From Prostheceraeus crozeri (Eukaryota; Platyhelminthes; Polycladida; Euryleptidae), in NCBI GenBank assembly GCA_907163375.1, contig CAJQUW010009026.1, positions 517,501 to 581,500 on the forward strand: a DNA stretch of 64,000 nt, in the 5' to 3' direction. Below the pieces are notes generated by a model, which searched no databases, was not told the DNA's origin, and saw only the letters and a program-made list of their open reading frames with translations. The position numbers were made by a program, and so were the translations under genes. Below are positions 1 through 11,034 of this stretch, one piece after another; within the stretch, counting starts at the first letter, position 1, and the number at the start of each line of letters is the position of its first letter.

Positions 1-600
1 ACTGTGGAATGTATATGCAGGTTTGTGATCTCTGACTAAATTGAAACTTCCCTAGTAAGAAGACCTATTGTAGAGAGAGGTATGAGGTGTAAAAAAATAC
101 AACAATATAAGAGTAGTTTCATTTGTTGCGAACATGCTTTTCATCAACTTTTTGAATGCAATTAGTCAGAAATATACGAGTATACCAGCATGTTGACATC
201 AGTTGTATGCCTAACTGCAATATTCATTAATAAAGAGCTGAAGATAGTTGGTGATTTAGACTTTCAGAAATTTCTAGCTAATCCTCGTTCATATTTAGGT
301 ACATGTATTTGCTTGTTACGAGCGCACGCTATTCGGACAAGGTAAAAAAATCAGAATTCGAATTTTGTATTTTCTATCAAACTAAAGACGTTAGTGCGCA
401 AATTCCTGCTCTCCAAAAGCAACAGCTTGTACGGGGCCCAAGATTGTATATCACAAAGTTCTATTCAAGTATGAATCCAAGTACTAAACACAAGAGCGCT
501 AGAATTACCGAACTTAAATTCACAGAAATATTAAAAATCTTGTTGAGTACTAATATGACGAAGCATCAATATCAATGAATGACGCACACTAGGCGGAATT
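1..600. other. No recognised gene
   Basis: AT-rich sequence with one 91-codon open frame (303-578, plus) that resembles nothing I know and is probably chance. The outer, C-terminal end of the minus-strand Penelope-like fossil described next may fade out here, but I could not recognise its coding sequence left of about 640. Confidence 0.4.
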
Positions 601-640
601 CAGTGAGTCAGTGAGATCGCATCATTTACTAAAAGGAATC

Positions 641-1030
641 CTACCATAATGCCAAGCAATCGTCCAGGTATCTGAGCCAGTTGTCATAAAATTCATTGAA
701 TTCTGTTGGACTCATAACATATCTCATATAAATATACATCCCATATATAAGGGCTAATCGAGTGCCCATAGCTGTACCAGATTTTTTTATTACGATATGT
801 CGTAATACCATTTGAAATATATGCACTGTTATAGCATTCATCTACTAAATCTCTATATTTTTCAGTCAAAATTCCATTACTGTCAATCCTTGATCGTTAT
901 CAATATTCGTGTATAAAGATGTTACATCGAGCGATACAAACATTGAATTTGCTTCATTCGGTAATTTTGAGAATTTTTGAATGGGTTGTATCTCTGAAAA
1001 ATCTCGGCAGTTCTAAAGTTAGAGGCTTTA
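641..1030 (-). pseudogene. PLE-A reverse-transcriptase palm fragment
   Basis: Read on the minus strand, this piece carries the PLE palm: SLDVTSLYTNI with its first catalytic aspartate (about 900-935), a GTAMGTRLA motif (about 760-785) and RYLDDC (about 655-672), in the normal order. The aspartate pair of the catalytic box is kept, but the frame is not continuous. It belongs to the split element PLE-A, and PLE-B lies immediately to its right. Confidence 0.7.
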
Positions 1031-1039
1031 GTACCGGTG

Positions 1040-2955
1040 TTCCATCAAGAAAATAGCTTAAACGTCTCCAGTATCTTGCTAGGCAAAATTTCAAAACAAC
1101 ACTCCCTTTCTTTTGTCGACGCTGTATTTGTTTTGGAATTTATTTACACACGACACGGGTCGACCGGTTTCAGCACTCAGTGCCTTTATCAAGACCCGAA
1201 AGTAAAAACTTGCAATGGCTCAAACTTAAATACGGTGACACTTAATGTCGATGATCATTCACTCCAGTGTACCTTTGCGATTGACTTTGGGCTGCAATTT
1301 TCTTATCCAGTCATTCTCCGTTAAACGAGTTTTTATTGGGTTATTCAGTATATCAATAAAGGACCGCCAAAGTTCCAGGTCCGAGTGGAGGATCACAAGA
1401 ATAAAGACGAGTGCGGTTACCCTTTAAGACCGATAGCCACGGTGTCAAATGCTCCTACCGAAATAGTGGATTGGTTAGTAGGACATTTACTAAATAAGTT
1501 AACAAAGTTCGTGTCGTCACATTTAGATGACACTAACGCTTTGATAGAAAGCTTATCAGCAATTGAGAACTTAACAACAAACACTTTAATGTTCATCTTG
1601 GATGTGAAAAATTATATATTTCGATCCCTCTTCTAGAAGACATAGAGATAGCTTTTAATTTTGCAAAAGAAAACTGGCACTTAATTGATAATTACAACCT
1701 AGATAATGCTTACATAGAACTATTCCTCAAGTTTGTAGCTTTTAATTTCGAGATTGAATTTAACAATATTTTATATCTTCTAAAGAAAGGGTGTCCTATG
1801 GCTTAGCACTTTGGGCCACCATTTGCGATTATTTTTGTGAAATATATAGAAGAATTGGCCTTCAAAAAGTTAGAAGTTAATAATATAAAACCCAAACTAT
1901 ACCGTAGATACATTCATGACACAATCCTTGGTGAGTGAGCCGACTTTGTTTCATAGCATATTAGATAATTTTAATCATATTCGCCCGGATAAAAATTTAC
2001 CATAGAAGTACCAGAAAATTGCACTTTAAAATTTTTGGATTTATCTATATGAATAGAAAGGGAAGTTTACTTCCAGCCTTGCAATATAGAAAATCATTTT
2101 GTGATATGTCTCGATAAATGTGGCAATGTTCCAGATCTTGTTAAACAAAGCTTTATCAAAAACACAATAAGTAACATGCAGTAGGTTTACGTTGTTCTGA
2201 CAGCGCTGATGTTGGTCGTCATGTAAACAACTTTGCGAAAAAAATTAAGAAAAAATAATTATCATTGGAAAGATGTTGATCAAGAAGAACGCCCTAAGAT
2301 ACATAAGGACGAAAAAATGCCAAAAGTATCCTACAACTGGATTTTATAAATGATGCTACACACAGAAAGCTCAATACGTTAGTGAAAAAATATGACGCGC
2401 CCTTTAGAATAGTTCAAAAACCGGGCAAACAAATACGTAGCACTTTCAATAAGTTCAATTCTTTTAATTCTTCTGCATTAACTGTAGCTGCAGTATCTGT
2501 GACTCTTTGAATAGTGATCATTCTTGTGAGAAACAGTATGTTGTTTCTAAATTCACTTGCTCCTTGTGCGTTGATTTCTACATCGGATCTACGAGCCGCC
2601 CTTTTAGATATCGTTTCCAAGAAAATTGTCGTAGCATTGACAATAGAGATAGTAAAAGTGCTCTAGCGGTTCAGATGTCTTCGGTAGACTTTGACCACAC
2701 CTCTTCAATAGATGTCTTCATATTGTCCTTTATTGATATACTGAATAACCCAGTAAAAACTCGTTTAACTGAGAATGATTGGATACAAAAATTGAAGCCC
2801 AAAGTAAGATGAACTCTGATAGCTGAAGCCTTCTTGTAAAGATGAACTGGTGTGAGTGATCATCGTGTTTGAGTTAATCACTGTTTGAGTCTTGATAAAA
2901 GCACTGAGTGCTGAAACGGGTCGAATTTTTGCCTATCAAGATACTTGAGATGAAG
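1040..2955 (+). mobile_element. PLE-B: Penelope-like element with inverted terminal repeats, broken
   Basis: Plus-strand PLE inserted into PLE-A. From left to right it has an RT region (LRPIATVSNAPTE at about 1420, then FILDVKNY and a degraded palm to about 1930) and a C-terminal GIY-YIG domain at 2507-2812. The sequence at about 1140-1375 is an inverted copy of about 2725-2955 and includes the last codons of the ORF plus the 3' tail. This is the partial inverted pseudo-LTR arrangement known for PLEs. Both ends also share a TTTTGCCTA-n-CAAGATACT stretch in opposite orientation. It is younger than PLE-A but multiply broken. Confidence 0.75.
2507..2812 (+). pseudogene. PLE-B GIY-YIG endonuclease domain
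   Basis: An open 101-codon segment includes YVVSKFTCSLC, FYIGSTSRPFRYR and a SKSALAVQ region. In PLE GIY-YIG domains a paired-cysteine motif precedes Y-I-G-x-T/S-x-R-x-x-x-R, which is what is seen here. The domain nicks DNA for target-primed integration. The last 70 bp of this frame also exist as an inverted copy at about 1245-1350. Confidence 0.75.
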
Positions 2956-3107
2956 AACCTCCCGTGCGCCAGCATAGTGACTTAAACGATTCGTGGAACC
3001 TTTCGCACTTGAAAGTTTAGGACGTATTTTCACATTGTCTGATGTTGTAGCACTCGTCCATAATTGTAATTAATATTTTCGATCTTATGAATTTTCGGTG
3101 GTCAATA

Positions 3108-4756
3108 CCGTGTGTGCCAAAAGTCACGCAGTTTTTCATGCTGTTATCATATTGACAAAACTTACTCAAATGTCGAGACTTGTATATTTATCTGATCAGA
3201 TATGACCCGGGTTTGTGAAAAGTGTAAAATTGGTTTCTAATTAATTGATTTTTTTCTTGAAATCATGGTTAAGCACATATATTAGTTTTGATCTCAGCAA
3301 AATTGCTGCAGCGTGCAATTGAAACAGCATCCATCCGGGGAATCAACTTAAGTCCTTCACACGATAGAATCTCAAGATATCTATGCTATTAAGGTCAGAT
3401 GATTACGAGTATGTCTCACATAAGTTGTGATTGATATTGACTTAGCAAAATGAGCGAATGGTGCACATTTAATAAAGCTATGCGTGACTTAGTGAAAACA
3501 AGAAATGAACAGAATTTCAGAAAATCGCTTGATAGTGGAAAGGTGAACATGGATTTACAGCAGAGAATTAAATGTGTTAAACTTTATTATTCTAACAATT
3601 GTAGTGCAGCTATAACCTTAAAGGCTTCCAAAACCGCACTTGGACTTAGAGCTGATCCTTGTAGTGCCACAACAATAAGTCGTCTGATTAAAAGAAAGAA
3701 ACCTTCTTGGTGCGGCTTCCACAGTTTAGGTGTCTGCAGCAAGTGGCATCCCAAAACGACGTGTGTGTCGTATCATGCATGAAGAATTACAGATCTATCC
3801 ATAGAAGCTGTTGACTAAAACGATGAGTGGAAATGATTACCTGAAACGAGTTCAGTGCGCAAAAATTCTTATTGAACCGAATTGATTATGTGGACCGAAA
3901 GAAATGTGTTATTTGGGGTGCACAAAGACCCAAGTTGACTGTTCAGATTGGTTCAGACTGTGTTTGGATTGGATTTACTGTGAACACAATGCTTCCTCCT
4001 TACTTCTTCACTGGAACAATGACAGGTGACAACTATAGCTACATGTTGCAGAATCACGTTTTTCCCAGACTGCGTGGTAGACATCTGATCAATCAAGTAA
4101 TATTCCAGTAAGGTGGTGCGCAGCCTCAATTTTCGAAAGCGGTCAGGCTTCCCGCTTAACTGCCCGATGCACGAATAATATCTCGAGGATTTCTGCAAGC
4201 ATAGTCGCCTCGCTCCCCAGATTTATCACCTCTGGATTATTATCTGTGGGGTACAATGAAAAGTCGAGTGTTTCACAATTTCGTTCCAAACAACTTAATC
4301 AAACAAATTAATTAACAAACTTAACAATTAGCAATTAAACAACTTAATTAACAAACTTAACAATTAAAAGAACGAATCAAAGAAATTGCAAGAGACGTTG
4401 GTCAAGATGAGCTACAGCGTGCGGTTCACCATCTTCCAAATCGACTAGAATGTGTCATCGATCAAGATGGTGGACCATTTGAACATTTATGATGATGATA
4501 CAAACCTGATTTCTCATTAAATTGCAATTAATTCCTTGATTAGATGTCTACTAAAAATTACATAATCTTTAATGGAAACACAACTTGTTTTTACTCTGAT
4601 TTTAAGAAAAAAAATCAATGAATCAGAAACTGATTTTACACTTTTCACCATCCCCGGGTCATATCTGATCAAATAAATATAAATGTCTCGACATTTGAAG
4701 AAGTTTTGCCAACATGATAATATAATGAAAAACTGCGTGACTTTTGGCACACACTG
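3108..4756 (+). mobile_element. Tc1/mariner-type DNA transposon with about 170-bp TIRs (Tc1-A)
   Basis: Terminal inverted repeats of about 170 bp (3108-3275 and 4590-4756) begin with C-A/C-GTGTGTGCCAAAAGTC. Each end is flanked by TA (3106-3107 and 4757-4758), the target duplication of the Tc1/mariner superfamily. Transposase remnants lie between the TIRs on the plus strand. The element sits inside PLE-A: the PPKIHK part of PLE-A abuts its left end and the preceding PLE-A segment abuts its right end. TIR divergence suggests a moderately old copy. Confidence 0.85.
3450..4290 (+). pseudogene. Degraded Tc1/mariner transposase
   Basis: Residues from 3450-3782 form a helix-turn-helix-like N-terminal part (RIKCVKLYYSNNCSAAITLK). 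A DDE-like core follows at 3872-4111 with IGSDCVWIGFTVNTMLPPYFF and LQNHVFP. After a frame change the segment around 4205-4290 reads RSPDLSPLDYYLWG, the hallmark of the last catalytic region in IS630/Tc1/mariner enzymes. At least two frame disruptions and an early stop after residue 110 make it inactive. Layout and motifs match transposases with a long N-terminal HTH and a PYFF motif, but I do not assign a family. Confidence 0.7.
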
Positions 4757-5118
4757 TATATAAATGGAATATCTGTACTGAATTTGCTGAGATGTTCTAT
4801 TTCCTGTGTTGTCAAGCAACTACTGAAGCGTTTGCAAAATGTAGTAGTCAAGCTCAGTGTGCTATTGACTTCATAATTATAAATCGCTCGATATATATTT
4901 GTGTCATGTAAATGTTCATCATTATATAGCCTACAATTTCTGTAATCCACATAATTCATGACCACAAATGCTCCACCTTTATCTAATTTTGCTATGTAAA
5001 GCCAGTTTATGTTCCTTACTATATTGCACTTTCGTTTGTTGGTGTACCTATTCAAATTTCTCCTATTCTAATTCAGTTCGAATTGTGTCTATATTGCTAT
5101 CAAGCGATGGGTTCAAAC

Positions 5119-5237
5119 TAGGGTTGTTGCATATCCCGGTAAACCGTGTCCCGGGATCCCGGGAAATATAGTATCCCTGGAACCCGGGGAATAAATGATT
5201 TCTCGGAATGGGCCGGGATTCCCGAGAAACAACCCTA
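5119..5237. mobile_element. Short hAT-like MITE, 119 bp
   Basis: The element starts TAGGGTTGTT and ends AACAACCCTA, so it has 10-bp perfect terminal inverted repeats. It is flanked by 8-bp direct repeats GTTCAAAC (5111-5118) and CTTCAAAC (5238-5245), 7 of 8 identical. The interior is GC-rich, with several CCCGGGAT motifs. Eight-bp target duplications are typical of hAT elements. It splits the N-terminal region of PLE-A. Confidence 0.75.
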
Positions 5238-5406
5238 CTTCAAACCCTTAGGCGGTTCAATGTTTGACTCGATTTTTATATTTATTGATTTAAGTGCGCC
5301 GGTAGTGTTTTCTTCAGTTTGGTATTTTAAGTAATCTCTGCAGGAAGACATCGCATCATTATGAAGACCGGTCAAACTTTGATTGGGAACTGCAGGAGTG
5401 AACATA

Positions 5407-6893
5407 CACTCAACAGAAGCTTAAACCCCCCTCTGCAATTCTCTTCTGCTAGAGAAGAAAATCTTCTCCGCGAAGCTTCATGAACAGAGATCAACCATCT
5501 CGCGATCGGTGGCTGTTAGAGACGCACATGGCGCATGTCAGATGAACTAATTAGACCCTTTGTTGGTCTCATTCGCATGTTAATATTGAACAACAAAGGT
5601 CAATACATCAAATGTATTAGGCTATGATTAAGTAATTCAATAAAACATCTGAAGGTAGCACATGTCTGCATGAACGTTTATCGGCTAAAATCATGTTATT
5701 CCATATTATGCATGTAATTTAGGATTCCGTTATCTGATTCATGAAAGGAATTCTATCATTAGTTTTTTGTGAGTACCATCAGAGAGTTCGGATGCTCAGC
5801 TCCTCCTTTAGCTCACGAACAGAAGCCTCTCAGTGCAGTGACGCATTGTCGTCTTGTAGGATGTAATGCTGCAGCCCACCGAACTTTGAATTGGCGAAGG
5901 GGACGAAGTGTTGTTGCCACAGAATTAAACATTTTGTTTATCTGCAGATGAATCTAATTATGTGGTTGTTGCAGTATCTCCGCATAGGTCTCGCCCGACA
6001 CGCTCTTGTCCAGCACAACGAGATCCGTCCTCCCGTTCAACGCGATTCCAGCCAAGACATGGACGGAGATGCCTTGTGATTCCTGTATCTGGACACAATC
6101 CGAATCTCTGCCGTCGCTTTTGAAGAGGTGGAAGCGAGTCTCGTCGGTGAAGACGACCTTTCTCCACTGCTGGATACGCCAGTGAGCTCGTTACATGACC
6201 CATCGCTCCCTAGCTGCTACGTGGGCAGGGCTAAGTTGCAACCGCTTCCTCATCCTTCTGGATCGCAAACCGGACTCTCGGAGACGCTCTGATCGTGTCT
6301 GAGCTGAGAATCTGGGCGAGGTGGCCCCCCTCACCCCAGATTAACCTGAGTAGAGTGGCCGGAAGAGTTCGATTCTACCGTGCAAGGCGTCGGTCGGCCC
6401 TTTGCGTAGTCTGCCGTCGAACTCTCTCACATTTACCATGAAGAACATCCCCAGTTCTATTCCACTTTGCAAGAAGCTCACGAATTGTTTTCAAAGCTCG
6501 ACCAACTTAACGGGCAATGGCTTTACAAGAGCGCTCTGCTTCAGCCATCCCAACTGCCTGCAACCTTTCATCTTTAGTCATGTGACGCACCATGATCAAC
6601 TCAAGAGTCAAGACCAAGACCAGTTTGATCAAGTTGATTGATTTCATTCATAGATCTGTTCCCACATTGAATCATAGATCTATTAGTTAGACATCAATTG
6701 ACCTTTGATGTTCAATATTGACATGCGAATGAGACCAACAAAGGGTTTAATTAGTTCATCTGACATGCGCCATGTGCGTCTCTAACAGCCACCGATCGCG
6801 AGATGGCTGATCTCTGTTCATGAAACTTCGCGGACGAGATTTTCTTCTCTAGCAGAAGAGAATTACAGAGGGGGTTTAAGCTTCTGTTGAGTG
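5407..6893 (-). mobile_element. Tc1-type DNA transposon with about 200-bp TIRs (Tc1-B)
   Basis: Long inverted repeats (5407-5615 and 6685-6893) begin CACTCAACAGAAGCTTAAAC and bracket a minus-strand Tc1 transposase relic. The left flank is TA; the right flank has decayed. It is inserted into the N-terminal part of PLE-A, immediately after the LLAKGF motif. Total length, about 1.49 kb, is normal for a Tc1 element. Confidence 0.8.
5770..6615 (-). pseudogene. Tc1-like transposase relic
   Basis: On the minus strand the relic begins near 6615 with an HTH region (MTKDERLQAVGMAEAERS), followed by a second HTH-like stretch (LKTIRELLAKWNRTG). The core at 5970-6170 reads WRKVVFTDETRFHLFKSDG, carrying the aspartate of the Tc1 DDE/D triad. 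Near 5870 LQHYILQDDNASLH supplies the second aspartate region (usually QQDNAPxH). Stops and frame changes interrupt it several times. Confidence 0.75.
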
Positions 6894-6972
6894 AAAATCC
6901 CTTCGCCAAAAGATTCTCCTCGGTGTCTGACATGTCATAATTCGAAATGTTGATACTTAAATCATCTAGCAT

Positions 6973-7142
6973 AAGAAATGATCAGTAATCTAATGCATGC
7001 TCCTGAAACGTCCACCAAAAACTCTCATTTACTCATCAGTGTGTTTTTGCTATTATAATAACGGCGTATTATAAACATCATTCTCAATATTACAATCTCA
7101 TTTCCTCTAGATTCTCACTGCGTAGCACTGCCTACACTGTAA
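6973..7142. other. Unassigned spacer between PLE-A and the RTE-like LINE
   Basis: 170 bp of AT-rich sequence with no recognisable coding or terminal motif. It may hold the start of PLE-A and the target-site flank of the LINE. Confidence 0.3.
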
Positions 7143-7169
7143 CGCAATCAATCAATCAGTAGTGCCGTG

Positions 7170-8600
7170 TCAGACGCTGACGTTGGCGACAATCAGGTGT
7201 TCTTCTCGTCTCTTGCATATTCTAATGATGGTCGTGGCTCTCCTGCCCACCGCTCTCTCAAGCCACCCCATGAAGGACAATCGTTGACGTCCGCGCTCTC
7301 TCCTTCCTTCGATTTTGCCGGTTAGAGCAAGATCTTCGTTTTTCTCCTTCCGAAGGACATGACCAAGGAACCGTATTTGTCTTGTGAAGATGGTCATCAT
7401 CAGTTGCCTTGATGTACATGTGCGTTCGAGTACGGCTTCGTTGCTAACTTTCTGTATCCAAGGGATACGCAGCATCCGCCTGAGGAACCACATCTCCGCC
7501 GCTTCCAAACTTGCCTGCATCGTCTGATTTATGGACCATTGCATGCTTCACATCCATAGAGAAGTACCGACCACACGTAGCACCTAAGTGTCGGACTCTC
7601 GTTGCCACGCCAATGTTACGTGAAGCAAGCACCCTCTCCATCTTCTTATATGCCGTCTTTCCCATACCAATCCGCCGCTTGATATCTTCGTCACACCTTG
7701 CATCCGACGTGACGCTGCTGCCCAGGTAACGGAAGTGAGACGCCTGTTCCAAGACCACACCTTTTATGAGGATATTGATGCCAGGAGTGTTGTGCTTCTT
7801 TGAAAACACCATTACAAAGGATTTCTTGCGATTGATGTCGAGTCCTTTCGCTTCACTTTCGTTTGTCACTTTATCGACGATAGCCTGTAGTTATTCCTCA
7901 GTGTCAGCAAAAAGTACCGTATCGTCTGCGTGTTATTCAATTAGGAGGTGACAAATTATTCATATTGTCACGTCCAACTCTAACATCATCCAGTTCTTTA
8001 ATGTTTCTCATGATCTCTGTGTATAACGAGAAGAGATGAAGGGACAGAACGCAACCCTGTCGAACACCTCTTTCCACAGTAGTGAAATCGCTTAGAACTC
8101 CATCTATCTTCACTGCTGCCTGGTGATTCCAGTACAAGTTCGTTATTAATTCGATGTCCTTCCCATCAACATCTAGAGATCGAAGTAGGGTCATCAAAAG
8201 CTCGTGTAGTACTTTGTCGAAGGCCTTTACATAGTCTACGAATTAAGCGAAGAGATCTCGTTGCACCTCGATACACCTTTCAGCCAACCTTCTCAGCACA
8301 AATATAGCATTTAGGGTGCCTTTATCTGGTGTAAAACCATACTGTTCCTCTGCTATCTCGCTCTATGTTCTCCCACGCAAGCGTTTCAGAACAACTCGAA
8401 GGATCAACTTTGTTAGGTGGCTCATAAGGCTGATCGTACGGTGTTGGCCGCATTTTGTCACACCTGGCATTTTCTGCAATGTAATGAAGACAGACTTACA
8501 CATCTCTTGGGGGAAACGACCTTCTTCATAGATCTGATTGGCCAAATGAGTGATCTTCTCGACACCGAATTCTTCCATCGCATCAAGCATCTCTCTCTAC
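7170..8600 (-). pseudogene. RTE-like reverse transcriptase and C-terminal region, broken
   Basis: In order on the minus strand: RTISLMSHLTKLILRV (about 8400-8450), a palm region ending RGVRQGCVLSLHLFS (about 8040-8070), HADDTVLFADTEE (about 7890-7935, the catalytic ADD), LDINRKKSFVMVFS (about 7820) and FRYLGSSVT. The C-terminal part reads FLRRMLRIPW, RFLGHVLRKE and GRRERGRQR, typical of the long RTE-type tail. At least three frame changes occur. Residues needed for catalysis are visible, but no single frame spans them. Confidence 0.75.
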
Positions 8601-8888
8601 GACGATTTCGTCCGGTCCTGCTGCTCGTCGTTTAGACATGTTCCTTAGCGCACAAACGATCTCCTCTTTGAAAATTAGATTTCCGTTTGTATTGGGTTGT
8701 GGTGGAGCTTCACCTCGTTGTGGTGGAGCTTCACAACTCACCGATGTACTCTTCCCAACGTTTCAGAATTTTGTCGCGTTCCATGATGATATCGCCGTCC
8801 TTAGTTTCAATGCAATTACAAACTGTACTTTTCTTCTTCTTTGTTACTTTCCTAATTCTGCCATGCATCAGTTGTGGATTTTTACGCT

Positions 8889-10245
8889 CTAAGGTCTCAA
8901 GCTCCTGGCACTGCTCATCATAGAAACTCTCTTTTGCATCTTTGCACTTATTTCTAATACTTCTGTCAATTTTGCGATAGGCACTTGATCCTCTTTTCTC
9001 CTTTCCTCCATTAGAGTAAGAATCTCTTGCGTCATCCAGTCGTTTTTCTTCTCTCTTTGTTGCTTGGGTATCACTTGCTGAGCCACTGCATGAAAAGTTT
9101 GCTCGATTTCTTGAAACTGATTGTCTGTAGTTTGCGTTTGGGTATCTTTCTCTAACCTTTGTTTCACTTCGTCCCGAAACTTTTTCCGAACATTTTCGTC
9201 CTTTTGCAGTTGCCGCATGTCTAACCGCGGTGGCCGTTTGGGAATGTTTATCTTCTTCAGCTTTAGTCTCCTAGTGCCGACAAGTAATACGTGATCAGTG
9301 TTGTAGTCAGCCCCCCGGATCCCTTTTACCTGTAGAATGGAGTTGCGGAATTTCTGATTTACAGTAATGTAATCTATTTGGTTCTTGGTATTTTCGTTGG
9401 AACTGCTCCATGTCCGTAAACGCCTCGCATCATGCTGAAACCAGGTGTTCCCTATGATTTGAGCGTTTTCTTCACACCAATGTAGCCATACCTCACCTCT
9501 TTCATTTCTTGTGCTTAATCCGTGTGGTTCAACTATATTTTGATGCCTTTCAGCAACAACTTTGGCATTCAAATCACCCATCACTAGTACCATTTCCTAC
9601 GATTTGCAAATGCTTTATCACCAAGTCAAGGTCTTCATAAAACGCTTCCAAATCTGCGGCGCTGCTGCTAGTTGGCGCATAAACTTGAAATATGGAGATA
9701 CTGAAGGGAGATCCTCTTAGTTTCACCATGATTATACGGTCTGATATTACCCAAAAACATATCATACTCGCAGCTGCTTCCATTGTCAACAGCACACCGA
9801 CGCCTCGCACATGGTCCTTCTCAGTACCAGAATACACGAAAGTCATATCGTCCACTACGACCTTGTCCGATTGCGTCCATCTAGCCTCACTAACAGCTAG
9901 GATGTCCAATCTGGCTTTTCGCATTTCGTTTATCACGTTATGTAGGTGACCTGCTCGATGCAGAGTACGGACGTTCCACGTTCCGATTCTTGTCTTTTGT
10001 TTTTTCCACGCGGTAGCTTGATGACGATCTGAGGCGCCCCACGTGACCGACGACCTCCTACCAAGTGAGGAACTCCTTTGAGACAAAGGGTGCCCATTTG
10101 CGCTGTTTATCTGTATTCTTCCTTGAGACATTTTTTTACCATGATTGTTTACTAGGAGCAATGATGAGTGTCGTGGGGGCCCCAGTTCCCTTCGACATTC
10201 CTTTTCTGTCTGGGGTGGTCCCATAGTCTTTGTGAAGCCAATCAC
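8889..10245 (-). pseudogene. LINE endonuclease (EEP fold), two overlapping frames
   Basis: The upstream frame (9574-10245) has IGTWNVRTLHRAGHL, LAVSEARWTQ and VYAPTSS. These are the first strand with its catalytic asparagine, the catalytic glutamate and a later conserved motif of endonuclease/exonuclease/phosphatase proteins. The downstream frame (8889-9593) begins MVLVMGDLNAKV (the GDxN motif) and continues with IDYITV and YNTDHVLL (the terminal DH pair). A frameshift in the 20-bp overlap divides them. The active-site residues are otherwise present. This layout resembles the craniofacial-development-protein-2-like endonucleases of RTE-type LINEs. Confidence 0.8.
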
Positions 10246-10602
10246 AACTGCAAGACAGCAGACAGCCCATTAAGGCAGTGGGAAAACGTGGATGCTAGTA
10301 GCTTTGATGACATTTACTCCATCAGGGTTCCACTACCCTCCCCAGACTGGGTTAGCTGGGTTACTTGGCCGCCGCCCAGCGCTTGGCGTTGACAGGACAT
10401 AAGCGCCGCTGACCAAACGGATGGCGGAGGGTGCCTGATGGGATCGAGAAGGAGGTCAGGTGTTCAAACCCTTTCCAGCGGAGGCTGTCCGTCTACCCCC
10501 GTAATGGACAAAAAATGCACAAAAATTTGATTCTCAATGTATAGTATGAAGAAAGTTTGGTTAATAAATTGTTAGGGCTAAAATTCAATTTTCCATTTAC
10601 AG

Positions 10603-10751
10603 ATGATTTGGGCTGAATCTCATAGAGTAGGATGTGCTCTCCATTATTGTCCAGTTGTGTATAATACACAGATCACAAAACGGAGCCATCAAACAAAAGT
10701 AACTTTAATGAAGGACGGCGGTACCTTTTTTGTCTGCACCTATTCACCGAG
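10603..10751 (+). CDS. CAP-domain protein, penultimate coding exon
   Basis: A 149-bp exon between an acceptor (TTTCCATTTACAG, ending 10602) and a donor (GAG then GTGGGT, GT at 10752). It encodes MIWAESHRVGCALHYC and FFVCTYSP, the C-terminal half of the CAP/SCP fold: the W of the Q-M-x-W strand, the VGC cysteine and the V-C-x-Y-S-P strand. The exon ends in phase 2, and its last two bases plus the first base of the exon at 21249 make the arginine of YSPRGN, a CAP signature. CAP proteins are secreted, disulfide-bonded proteins with many roles. Upstream exons (signal peptide, HxxR region) were not found and must lie to the left or be lost. Confidence 0.85.
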
Positions 10752-11034
10752 GTGGGTACTGATCAATTTCATAACTACTTTTGCCAATTTTCTTTGATAT
10801 TGTGCTTTCCTGCACGGTTATTAAGAATCACGTTGATGCCTTGGCAGTAATTCATACATGTTTTACTGCTTCAATAGTGGAAACCGAATAGATTTTTGAA
10901 TTCTCTTCCATATCTTTTTTTGAATTACTAATTCAATATTTACATACTAATTCAATACAGCTGCATCAGCATACTTATATGTGTGATGATTATTTACCCA
11001 CGCCTTTTAAGTCATCTAATCATTTGTACAGGAG

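Larger units (their letters stand above)
600..6975 (-). mobile_element. PLE-A: old Penelope-like retroelement, broken and split by four insertions
   Basis: Minus-strand pieces of one Penelope-like element lie in collinear order from right to left. An N-terminal segment ending in LLAKGF is at 6894-6972. A linker with FTPAVPN and EPPKGL is at 5238-5406. The segment before the palm, LDKGGAFVVM, is at about 4760-5118. A PPKIHK and SSAKGS region is at 2960-3107. The RT palm (SLDVTSLYTNI, GTAMGTRLA, RYLDDC) is at 641-1030. Each gap is filled by a separate element: Tc1-B, a hAT MITE, Tc1-A and PLE-B. PLEs encode a reverse transcriptase usually followed by a GIY-YIG endonuclease; no GIY-YIG part of this copy is recognisable. 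It is broken in several places and is the oldest layer in this stretch. Confidence 0.75.
7143..10505 (-). mobile_element. RTE-like LINE, minus strand, near full length but broken
   Basis: On the minus strand, a GC-rich leader (10250-10505) is followed by an apurinic-type endonuclease (8889-10245), a reverse transcriptase (about 7880-8600) and a long C-terminal region (7170-7870). The 3' end has a short GATT-type repeat (ATCAATCAATCA on the plus strand at about 7145-7156), as RTE elements end in short microsatellites instead of poly-A. It lies in an intron or upstream flank of the CAP-domain gene. Several frameshifts separate the parts, so it is inactive. Confidence 0.75.

Noticed and set aside
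303-578. A 91-codon plus-strand ORF
   Set aside because: No family resemblance on either strand and no promoter or splice signal nearby.
10878-10899. A nearer 3' exon for the CAP gene (acceptor TTCAATAG, frame SGNRIDF and stop)
   Set aside because: It also continues YSP with S-G-N, but stops after seven residues. The exon at 21249 gives the full CAP closing motif and hinge cysteines in the same phase, so the near site is probably coincidence, at most a minor isoform.
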